Shown: positions 23,172 to 34,639 of the stretch, one piece after another | Layout of the letters: each line of letters begins with the position of its first letter | How positions within the stretch are numbered: position 1 is the stretch's first letter | DNA from: Phalacrocorax aristotelis | Taxonomy: Eukaryota > Chordata > Aves > Suliformes > Phalacrocoracidae | NCBI RefSeq assembly: GCF_949628215.1 | Contig: NC_134276.1 | Span: forward strand, 64,214,733 to 64,278,732 | Direction of reading: 5' to 3' | DNA length: 64,000 bases | Notes under the pieces: generated by a model | Told to the model about the DNA's origin: nothing | The model's input: the letters and a program-made list of their open reading frames with translations, nothing else | Database searches by the model: none | Made by a program: the position numbers and the translations under genes

Positions 23172-26100
23172 CTGGTAGACTTGAAAGCTCAGTTAGGCCC
23201 AGGAATTATAAAGTATTGACCGGCTACCACTCTGTGTTTGGGCAAAACGGGCTGTGCATGAGGATAACTTGAAGAATCATGTGCAGAAAAGACATTTAAT
23301 GACCATAGTCACTTTGTGGGTGTTAGGTGTGAGCATCCTCCCATTATTTGCAAGCCGGCTCTGTCCTTAGGGTTCATCACTCGGAATGCTTTGCCAAATA
23401 AATATATCTTAGTGATCTGCTGGAGTCTCACACTGGTCCCCAGCAGTCATTCTCAGGAATGGCTTCCAGTGAGCTGTTGGTAAACAGCCTTGGGCAGGTG
23501 GTGGATTAGAAGGTGTAGTTAGTCTGCTGGGCTACGTGATGTTATTTCTGACCAGCTGGTCCTTGAGGTAACAAAGGCATTTTCAAGACAGACATACATG
23601 TAGTGCTGACAGAATGGCACTGGTAACCATCCCTGTTTTTCCCAGGACAAAAGCCCTTGCTGAAAAAATTGCCTGTCTGCAAACTCTGGAGGGAAAAAAA
23701 AAACGAAAATAAAGGGTGATAAACATGAGTAAGGGCTTTGGAAGGCAAGAGAAGGAGGACTTACTCCCGGATAGGGAAAACAGAGCATAGCTGGAAGGAA
23801 AAATGCAGCAAGAACAAGAGACTGTGGAAGACCTGGAAGAGGCCCTGCAGTCCGGAAGGCTCCATGTAGGATTCCTCTAGGGTCAGGTATCATGCTAGGG
23901 AATCTCCCCCTTTTCAGAGGAGGCAAACCACACTGATAACACAGCTGTGCTTGTAGCTCTGTGCATGATTGGCTAGTTTGTCCCCAGAAGATGGCAGGAG
24001 CTGTGCAGAAGCTGGCTCAGCAGGGCTTCTTGGCTGTCCCACAGCAGGAGGCGATTCATAAGGGTGCACTGACCATCTGGGTGCCATGCCAAGGCAGACC
24101 CTGGCAGTGGCCCACAGGCAGAGTAGGGGGATTTGCCTATTTCCAGCCAAGGGTGGCTCACCACCTCCCTGTTTTGAGAGACGAGGACTTGTTCTGAGTG
24201 CTGCTGCTTCCAGCTTCCCTTCAAGGGCAGCCAAGGCCGAGGACAGGTAGAGCTGAGAAGACAGTGCCAGGCTCTCCTCCTTCCAGCCCTCAGGGTGGGA
24301 CTACTAGTGTTCCCACCTCCAGTGTTTCTCCAGCACCTTTTGACACCATTGTTACAGAGGCAGGAGCGCAAGGCTGGAAAGTTGTCCAATGTTTTTTGCC
24401 AAATCACAAGGATAGCTTTCATCCTTTTCAGCCTGCCAGCTGTCTTCACCTCTCTCAAGCATTACATCAAACTTGTTGGCTTGTCAGCTTGCCACAACAC
24501 CATCTTCTCCTGGTTCTCCTTTGCTGATACTCCTTTAGACTCCTAGTGATGTTGAAATAAGGCACAAACTTGCCATAATGGAACTTTTCTGACAGAATTA
24601 TTATTTGTGAAGAAAGAAACGAGTTGTATTATGAGGGGAAAAGTGGTCTCAGTCTGGTTCTTGTGTCCATGCCTCCCCCAGACCACTGAATATCTTCTCG
24701 GGCCCTGACCCACCTTCAGTTGTTCCTGTCCCCACTGTTCCCTCATGCAGGCAAGAGGCAGCATGTGCTGTGACCAGCTGTAGGGCACTGGCTGGTGGGC
24801 CCAGCAAAACTGGTAACACTACGTGCCTGCTGTCACCTTCCCCTCAGTGAAGGTAGCTGATGTCTCTCTTCCACCAGTGCTCACCAGCTTTCACAGACTG
24901 CGTGGGACCAGATCCTGCTGTCATTTTTGTTTGGATTTCACTAACAGAGTCTAAAGTGGTAAGAGCTGGGAAGACTGTGTGGTCACAGATCCTTGATTTA
25001 TTTGGGAAATATCCTGAATACCTCTTGGGTTTTTTACAGTATAAACATATGGAGAGGAGTAGGCTCCAGCATGACAGCTGCTTAGAAATTAATGTGGTGT
25101 TGCCCTGGTGAATGGGACTTGCCCTGGTCCTACTGGGGCTGCCTGTGCCTGAGAAACAGACCTGTTTTTCCAACATGGAAGCAGCCCAATCGTTGACTGT
25201 GTGGTGAAGTGTGTTGTGGCTACTACCCAGAGTTAACTGGTGCACTGCACCAAGGGCAGCTGCAGATCAGGTGTCACCGAGGGCAACAGGTTATTTCATG
25301 TAAGAGTTTGATGCTGTAGAAATTCACCCCTAGTTTAACTCTATCAACCAAGAAAGATCTGGCCCCCTGACTTACTACACTCAGGATGTAAGGTAAAAAA
25401 TATTTGGCCCAAACTCTCTCTCAATAATGCAAGATACCATCTACTCTATGTAACCAAAGCAAAGCTTTATTTATAAAAGCAGATTTACGCAAATGTTCAG
25501 CTATAAATTACTTATAAAGAGGTGGTGCTGCAATGTTCATATATCTATTTAAAAATACTATTTTTTTCCTTTTGGATGCTTATCAGATATCTTATCAGAT
25601 AAAGCTTTGTTCATGTGAATCTAATTATTCAGGATCTTTCTAAGCTCTTTTCTGCTGGAGCTTCTTGCAAGGTGACTTCAAACTGTTTCATTTTTCTGAA
25701 TAAACTGAGTGATTCCAAACAACTTTTGCTGGAAGAGGAATAAGTTAGTGATTGGGAGCTCAGAATCCTCTTGGTCTCTAAAGCCTTCAAAGGATTTAAA
25801 AGACAGAATTTAACTCTTCCCCTCCCCCCCTTTGAAGTGGGTCATTTTTAGTAAAGCAACTTAGCCTCAGGTTTCTTCAGAGCCAGTGCATTACACTGTT
25901 CTGTGTAATACCAGAAGCGCTAACAGCTTAAAATATTACCAAACAATGGCAGTCTGAAGGCTTGTGTTCAAAAAAATCAGAATCACAAGTAAGTTATTTC
26001 TGCAAAATTTAATGTGGTATCTTTCTATTTACAAGCCCCAAAGCTAGGAACACTATTTTATTCAAGTACTAGCCAGAGTGGAAGATAGAAAAGGTCAGAG

Positions 26101-26883
26101 AAAAATCCATGGGGAAAATGGCATATTTGCACTGCATTACATTTTTATATGAAAAACTCAAAACACTAATTTGACATAATTTTAATCACTATTGGTCTTT
26201 TTACAATTACTCACTATACTTATTATGAACTTAACCAATTCAAGAGAAGGTCATTAATGCCAACAAGGCTTCTCTCATTTCAGTGATGTTTCTTAGGAAT
26301 AGCCTAGGAAAGACTGAAGAAAAAAAGGCAAATATTCTAAATTGAGAATACGTTTTCATTCCAAAAGAATTTAAATTAATAAATTTTGAGATAACCCCAA
26401 AATTTCCTGAAAAAAAAGAAAACTTCCGATTACATTAAGCATTTGAAGTGTATTCAGCCTCATACACACTACATTTAGGTGCCTATAGACAGCTCTTTAT
26501 ATTTAAGCTCTTACTGTTGAAGGGGATGTAGCTGTCACAGTTTATGAAGCCACAAACGCGGTCCAACTCACCCCGAAGCACACATCTACATGTGACTCCA
26601 GACAGAGCTGAGCAGAGACTCAATCCCCTTTCACTGCAAATGGGAGCCAAGACAACCAGCTCATGTGGAGACACACACAAAGACCTAATTTTAGGTGTTG
26701 GGTGTTGAATCTTACCCTTGGGTTTCAAAGCAGTCAAAACTTTGTTTCTGTTTTTCTTAATAAATATGAGGTAAAGAAAATCTCAAAATGAAAATATCAG
26801 TTACATATGGTGAAATTTCATCAAAATCAACACATTCCACAAGAAAAGTCTAATTTTAATAAAACAGTCTTTCCAGAAGGCAA

Positions 26884-27045
26884 AAATTTTCATCAGGAGA
26901 AAAAAAAAAACACACACACAGAAAAAGAAAAAAGCAAACAAAAAAACCCCACAAAAAAAAAAAACACCACAAAAAAGACCGCCCAAAACCCAAAACAAAC
27001 CCCAAAAAACCCAAAACAAACCCCCAAAAACACAAAACCAAAAAA
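26884..27045. repeat. A-rich and C-rich low-complexity tract
   Basis: Runs of A alternate with CA, CC, CCC and CCCC blocks. From 26982 to 27025 there are five C runs of three or more separated by 4-8 bases, so the minus strand fits a G-quadruplex pattern. Reading frames through it give Lys/Pro/Asn or Phe/Trp/Gly runs and are not genes. Confidence 0.88.
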
Positions 27046-30000
27046 GCTAGTCCACAGAAGATGGAAAAATAACTGGGAAGTTTCCTTCCTTTTTTCTCCT
27101 TTAAGGCAATAATCCTAAAGGATATAAGACTCTGATCTTGTTAAGAGGGTGTACATATACACCAGGATTAAATCCACAAGAACAGGTACTCAATAATGAA
27201 TAATTTCAGAGCTCATTGAAAAGTTATGACACAAATGTTAACTATTGGAGGAATTGGTCATCCATTATAAATATGGATATTGAATATAGGGTCATCATTA
27301 TACTGATTGCTCTAAACGTATATTTTAAACCATTCACTATTGCAAGACTGAACAATAAACAATGTTTCATATAAAACAGTCTAAGGTAAGTATGATATCA
27401 AAACTCTTACCATTCATTCTACCATGGTTTTCTATATAAATCACAAATACACACCTAATTCCATTAAAATTAGTGGAATAAATATCTTACCTTACTTACT
27501 TACTGTCTTACATTATAGTTAAAATTACTTACTTAATTTTGAAAATAATGATATTGTAAAGATGTTGATTTGTACTCTGTTTTACTTATTTGAGGAAACA
27601 GTTGTCATATTTGGGAAGACTTTCTAAGAGACAAGCTGTTAGTCATCTCACCCAAGTGCAGCCATCTGAGCACTGGCACCTGTTCTAAGCTCCTTCTGAA
27701 TGGGGAGAGAAAGATGCAAGAGAGATTCTGGACGTATTGGAAAAACTGCCCTTAGAACCATTTCCTCCGTCTCTGTTGGCAGCCAAGAAAGATTAATGTA
27801 GATTAATGGCTACAAAGAGACAAATCTCTGCAGAACTGGCCATCAACAAGCTCACTAACCTGTGCCCGGGGAAACGGGCCACTCAGAAGGGTTACGATGA
27901 TCTGGCCAAATGAGAAGCCGTGTGAATCAGCACATCTGGGAAGAAGGTGGAGGAGGATGAACCTGACCACGATTTGCCTACAGAAATGCTAATTACAGGA
28001 TCACACATAACCTGAGGCCCACTAAGGCTCTGAAAGAGGCAAAGCACAGCAGCAGAGGAAGTATTGAACCCTCAGACCCAATCACCTGCTTCACCAGATT
28101 ACAGCCATTTAAGAGGTATTTGTGAAGACACAGAGGGAGATTCACCGTTTTGGGCAGGCTACTCTTCAGCCCTCCACTGAGTGCACACCACCGTGCAGTT
28201 CCAGATGCGGCAGGCTAAAGAGAACCAAAGGAACGCCTAACCGTCGCTGGAGGCCAGGGCCCTCCCTGTGAGCAAGGACCCAATTCCATTCCCACCTGCC
28301 TCGCTGTTTCTACACTTCAGCTCATCATTGCTTGAATCCCAGCTGTGGTGCAAAGACCAGAAGCGTGTCCCTTCACACACAGATGCGCACCCCCACCGCT
28401 AGGATGCGGTACGTTCTGTTGCAGCCTTTTGCTTTTCAGTCTCTGCAATACGGCCAAGCTTTCACAGGGTTTGAGCGAGCATCCTTACCCTGGAAAAGAC
28501 TCCTGAGTTTAGAGGATACAGTGTGCTTCTTGGCAATGGAGGAGCTATATTTTTGAAACCCTGTAAGCAGAGGAGGATATTAAACCATTGCTTCCCATAG
28601 TCTGGATGACAGCCACCTCATCTAAGACTCCTTCCTTTAGGAACTGGAAATAGTTCTTGAACATTCAGTGATGGAAAATACTGGTACATGCGTCCCATAG
28701 CACAGTAAGTATGTTCTCTAAACACATACCATTTTTCAGCCGCTCACGGTTTTTTAGAATTTTTTGGTTTTACTTTTTTGAAGCGAGCCAGGATTAAGCA
28801 TAAAATAGGACTGAGTTATTCAGTGCGGTCAAAACTGTGCATTTCTAGGTATATGCAGAAGTACAACTTCAGGTGCCTGAGACACCTGCAGTTTGAAGGC
28901 AAAGTGGGAGTTTAAAGACTTCCAAAGACGGGGGTAGTTGAAACAGTATTTTCAGAATCAGTTTTGACTCAAAGGTATCGCCCAGTGCAAGGCCGGGCAA
29001 AGTTATGCGGGTTGGATCTCGGCGTGGGACAGCGCGTACCAGAAGCGTGGTAGTTGCATTAGCCTAGCGGCGAGGCTGGAAGCCAGAATGTCACGCTCCT
29101 GCCACCGTACGGCTGCTAATAGCCGCAGTAGCTCATTCAGAGCTAGCTTGGTTATCGGTACACCATCTGTGCTTGTCTGGTAGTTCTATTTTAATTTTCA
29201 CCTAAGTATTTTCCCATCTTTTGCAGAGCTCTAAGTATCTGTCTATACTGTTGAATTAAACACAACAAACTTGCAGTTACTTGAAGTTGTGTGTATGAGG
29301 GAATGCAGCCTGTGAGAATATTGGTGAAAGATGGTGTAGAGTGGAGGGAAACAAAACTGGTGAATCTTGAACATACTGTTTTGAGAAAGGTCTCAGCAGT
29401 TAAGTGCTGTCCCTGAACCAAGTATAACTGCGCACGGTCTCACAAAGTGCTGCTCTGCACAGGCCGAACAGTCCCAGGCACGTCCCAGTTAAGCAGTACA
29501 GGAGGTCAGTGGTACACTACCCAGGGGCATCTCCCACCCTTTCTTTTATTTAACAGCACAGGCACGGCCGGGCACACTTGTTGGCAACCAAAACCATGCC
29601 TGGGATTCTAGCTACAGAAGAGAGAGAAGGATGGACAGAGAAGAGCTGTACGGCTGGCTTGCTGAACCAGGGAGACATGATCTGGCCCATTTAATCACCC
29701 TACCAAAAGTAGAAGTGACCCCCTGTTATTATGGAACCTATATTACGAGGGATAGTGTATCAGTCATCTAGTCCTCTGGTGCTACACTACGGAAAAAAGA
29801 ACGGTGCTGGGGCGCGCTTGGGAAATCATTAAGCTGGTAGCAGGATGTGTTTCTGGCTCCAGTAACTTTGCAGTACACCACAAACTGAAGCAACGCAGTC
29901 TTAACCTATTGTGGCAGGACTGGCCCGGGCACACACCTTCATCAGAATCAGTCATTACCTGGCTGCCATGCCTGCAGGGTAAAACAGAATAGATGAACCT

Positions 30001-33000
30001 GAAAGATGATTTCCACCTTTTGTTGTGCTTGTAACTCTCAGCAAAGCTAATCCTACCATCCATTCATTTGAAAAGAGGCCATTACTAATATTTAATAACT
30101 TTTTTGTTTGCAATGATTTTCACCAAGGCTTTCATAACTATCACTCAGGTGTTTTTAACATTCCTTGATTAGTAAAAGTGAGAAAAATGTTACTGTGGGT
30201 CATCTATATGATTAATCTGTACATTTAGCTTTACCGACGGGCAACACCAGTTATTTAGATGACACAGATTAATGCAGCCCTTTCCCGGAACATCAGGTCA
30301 CCCACTTTAACAAGGCTAAATACAGTTCATCTCACTTAGCTGCTCCAGCAATGGGAAGAGCTGTTAAGAACAGTCAAGCTTCTGATCAGCAAGAATCAAA
30401 CACAGCGCCATCTTCATGGAGCCAAAGTTACTCACAGAGAAAACTATCGCAGTAATATGCTTTTCTACAAAGTTAAATGATATGATCATTAAACTACGTA
30501 TGAAATAAAAGGGAAGAACAATAGAGTTCCAGAGCCAAGTCTGCCATTTTTGTGCAACGTCCACTGTGCTTAGAGGCACAAGGGCATTTGCACTTCCCTT
30601 AACAAACCACTTGATCTACTGAGCAGCTACAGAATCAGCAAGCGGACTCTGTATTGAAAGCGTGGCCAGTGAAATCGTTCCTCCAGCTAGGCATTCTTTG
30701 AAACTACATTGCTCCTTCTCAAAACCCGTGCTATGCTAAACACAGTTATTGCTAAAGGCAAAATAACGACTGAAGGTTCAGAGCTGAAACACGGTACAAA
30801 AACACATCAGAGAGCTCAGCTGGCTGCAGCCTTTCTTATACCAAAAAAGGAAATTAATGTCTGAAACTTTTTAATTGATACAAAATGTTGGTAACACACG
30901 GAGGCAAATATGCATTTTGCTGCTTCTTACAAATTGAATTAGATCCTTCCATTCCAGTGCAACTTAAAAATAATAATAATAAAAAAATCAGGCCTTGCTT
31001 TTCAAAAAGTGGAGACTGAGAAAAGCAAGGCCTGAAAAACAAGGCAGGAAGATCTGGAGAATAAGTGTCAGGCTTGATTTCCTCTTCCTAGCCTTCTTTT
31101 TCAGTAATTTGAGGAAACTGACAGAAGCCTTGCCTTTCATCTGAGGAATTACATCAACTTTCCTGAAAGACCATTTACTCTCTCCCTTTCCAATAAAAAT
31201 AAAATGCTGTAATTTTATCTCTGGAAATAAATAAACAATCAGTCTTTTACTACTATGCAGTGGGTGTGAATCATCGCCTATGAATGATTATGATTTTTTG
31301 GCAGAAGATCAGTCTTTGAGTTCTGTTAGGTATGAATTTATTTTAGAAACTTAGTGAAAACACTGGCCTGTAGTTTATTTTGTATTTGTTCTGATTAAGA
31401 CTAGCTCCCACTGCCTTGACTTATCCAGTCATAAAGAACAAAGACTTAAGCTGGGTTACACCTTCTCCACTTGTTTGACTGACGAAAGCAATGAAAGGTA
31501 CCTGAACAGAAAGCCACTTGTCACAGGAAAACTCCCATTTGAACCCAACATCGCAGCACACCTCATCAGGAACAAGAGTCAGAGAAACACCTAAAACCTC
31601 TACAGGTATCTGTACTGCCTTTGAGTAGAACCGCCCTCAAGGGCTCCATCCTGGTTTTCAGAACTTCGTGGCAAGGATCCAGTTTATGAGAAAGACCTAA
31701 TCAAGCCTGCACGTGAAAATTGTGGCCAACATTTGTGTTATTTAGGTATATTGGCCTTTCTGCTGGAAGAATAAACCTTATGTGACAGAATTTGGAGCAC
31801 CTCCAGGGTCTAGGCATAAAAGACCTTCAGCATGAACAGAAAGCTGTCACGAACTTCACCAATGTCCACTCAAAATGCAAGGAATGGTGCCTCGAGCTTG
31901 CCCTCTCTATAATAAAAATGTACACATGTACTTTGCACACCCCTTCCTTAGTAACCTCTTCTGGATCTCCACTCCTAAGACCTGTCTGTTAAGGAGTTTA
32001 ACAACCCAAACCCTTTGATGGAGGCGGCCTCGTGTCACTCGGATTTTTGTTTACAGAGCAGACACATTTAGCCCAGTTTGCCTCAATGAGTTAGAAAGTC
32101 ATGTCTCAGCAGAATCAGGTGCCCTGCATATTTACATTTTTCACTCCTGTTTAAACAGGACAAGACAGTAAATACTGCTGCAAATGATCTTGCAAATAGA
32201 TACAGGGAATCACTGGGTGGGATTTAAACCAGCCAAACACAATGTGCCTGATTCTTTTCTCATTTATGGTGGTGTAAATCTGGGACTATTTCACTCAGGA
32301 GTGATGCTTAGCAGTGGCCTAGAAAAGGCAACATCTACAATGCAAATCAAACAGCGTGAACAACTAAAACTCCCAAAAATATAAAAACCGCTCTCACTGC
32401 TGTACGGGGGCTTCTCTCTCTTGACTGTAAATTAAGGAACTTTTGGCTCCCTCACATCAGGTAAGAGTAACTGATTCAGTTCCTAAGTATTTGGGGAATT
32501 GTAGGGCAGTTAAGTAATTTGTTTATATTTGTTAATGGACTTGACTACCTCTAGGTTTTCTCATTTAACGCCTATGGTTCGAAAGTGATGAAACCACAGC
32601 GTTAGTGTAGCAGAAAATGGACACGAGAGCCTGGTGAACTGATTCCACATTTATATCATTCACAGGCAAGGGTTGTGAATTAGTCTGGCAAGTCTGGCTA
32701 AAGCTGCTTGAAAACTCAAGTCCCTGCAATCTCAAGCAAGGCACCCAGAAACTGTGGGAACACATGGCCTTGAGGCTTCTGTTCCTCACCTGAGGCCCTG
32801 AATGACACAACCTTAGGTCAGAGCGACTGTAAAAATGAAGCCATTTATGTTTCTGAAATGCTCAGACAGTGAAAAATGTTGATGAACCACATAGAAGAAG
32901 AAACACAGAAAAACTAATGTTCTCTTTTTGGAATGAAATAAAATGGCACAAGCCACACATGAGTCTATGAAGGGAAAACAAACTATTTAATAACAGATCC

Positions 33001-34521
33001 ATATAGTCCATTTTCTGCACTGAATGAAGTTCGGGAGGGGTCAAAAACCAACAGTGTTAAATTTGTGTGCACACGGCAACCCAAGGCTATCTCAGACAAG
33101 TTCAGTTCTGGCATTTCCTGGTGTTCATATGCTTGACTTTTCAAAATTAGCATCATTTTTATCTGTGTGTGTAACAAAAAAGACAAAAAGCGTGCACGCA
33201 GTGTAATTGTGATAACTAAATATCCCCAAATTAAATATATAGGATACAATGGATGTATGAATTGTTAATTTTAGGGATAGAACTTTGTTTTTACAAGCCC
33301 AGTTCAGATGCTATTTTGTCCATTCTAATATTTACATCACTTTCTTTATATTCCCCCCACAACAGCTCATAAATGAAAAAAAGAATCAGTTTTTAGTTTC
33401 ACATGTTCTTTACAAATACCCTATACTTATTGTAAGGCAAATCAGGAAAAAGTGATAATAATTTCTCACGCAGTGACATTTCCACTGAAGAAAGTATTGT
33501 ATTTGTGAGGGTACAGTGAACTCTTTCAAGAACACGAACTGTAATTCCCACTATGAAATATTTCCAAAGAATATTTATGGAAACACTTCTGACAGCATAA
33601 ACACATTTAAAATGATTTAAAAAAGAGTCATTTTGGAAATGCGTATCCAGTGGAATCTGATTTACTGGGATCGAAAGCATGTCTCAGCACACAGTTTTTC
33701 CATCCAGGAAGATCAGCGCGAGCAGGAAACTGTCCGTGCGCAGTTATTTCTGCACACACCTCTCGCTTTAGCACAGGGCAACGTCTCGATGACCTGTGTA
33801 GACCAGAAACGAAACCTCTCCCTGGCTGCCTCTGAAGACCAAAGTTTTCAGAATCAAACTGAAGTTTTGCCCCATAGTCATTTTTTCACTAACGAACCCT
33901 TGCTTGGGGTGAGCAGACTCCCACTTACTCCGAAAGCGGGCACAAATTCCACAGTACCTCACCTCTAACGAGAGCGCCCGTCAGTACGATTCCTAGCTCC
34001 TTTAGAAGAAGCCCAAAGCTGTAATGAATTACTTCTAATTTCAGCATTACAGAGCGTGTTTGTATTTTGTTTGCCCTAAACAGATGAGTTTGTCACTTGT
34101 CCAGGGGATACTTAAAATACCCAATGCGGTACTAGCTACAAACGCAGGATTTAGTCTCTTTGTGACTTTTATTTCTCAGCCAAGCGATACCCAGCCGTCA
34201 CAGCTTGCTATTGGGCGTGAAGGGAAACGTGATTTCCTGGGGAATGGGAAGAGGAATCGGCAGTGGTCATTTTTTTTCTTGTCTTTCCCTGCCACCTTGT
34301 GGCTGCACAGATCAGGGCTTCCCCGCTTAACGCCGCGCGCTGCTCTTGACGAGCGACGCCTTCACATGCCATTAACCATGTTCCTCTGACACACCGTAAA
34401 CCCCCCTTGCCTCTTCCGCGTACTGTAAGGCCATTGATGCCTAACTCTGTACGGCACACTGGGATCCCTCACCTACTAGTCTGTGGGTGATAGCAAAACA
34501 AACAGACTAAACGACACTTAC

Positions 34522-34639
34522 CTGCAATTAATGTTTTTTTCTTCTCACAAAACTGTAACTCAAAATATTTTATAAAACAGCTGGAAAAATCATTCAAGGG
34601 TGTCTTAGCATGGCCAAAGGCCTCCAGGATACAGTTTAC
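34522..34639 (-). CDS. MYO16: MYO16 exon, switch-I region of the motor
   Basis: The exon is 118 bases, phase 0 in and phase 1 out; acceptor CTGTCTTGCAG, donor GTAAGT. It encodes [50 protein letters not shown] is the canonical myosin motif. The following [10 protein letters not shown] replaces the usual N.NSSRFGK of switch I, a divergence shared with human MYO16 as I recall it and a hallmark of this class. It fixes the identity of the gene. Confidence 0.97.

Larger units (their letters stand above)
21031..34521. other. 13.5 kb of non-coding DNA
   Basis: No MYO16 exon, TRIM45 piece or other known gene is visible. If MYO16 continues leftward this is part of one of its introns. It contains a T28 tract (23144-23171), A/C-rich tracts near 26.9-27.05 kb and a CpG-dense patch near 28.98-29.15 kb. 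A slightly GC-richer stretch at about 27.78-28.42 kb looks like a possible decayed exon or gene remnant but matches nothing that I know. Confidence 0.5.

Noticed and set aside
33399-33680. Minus-strand frame with SLREKLLSLFPDLPYNKYR as a possible MYO16 exon
   Set aside because: No resemblance to the next expected MYO16 segment and no convincing donor site.
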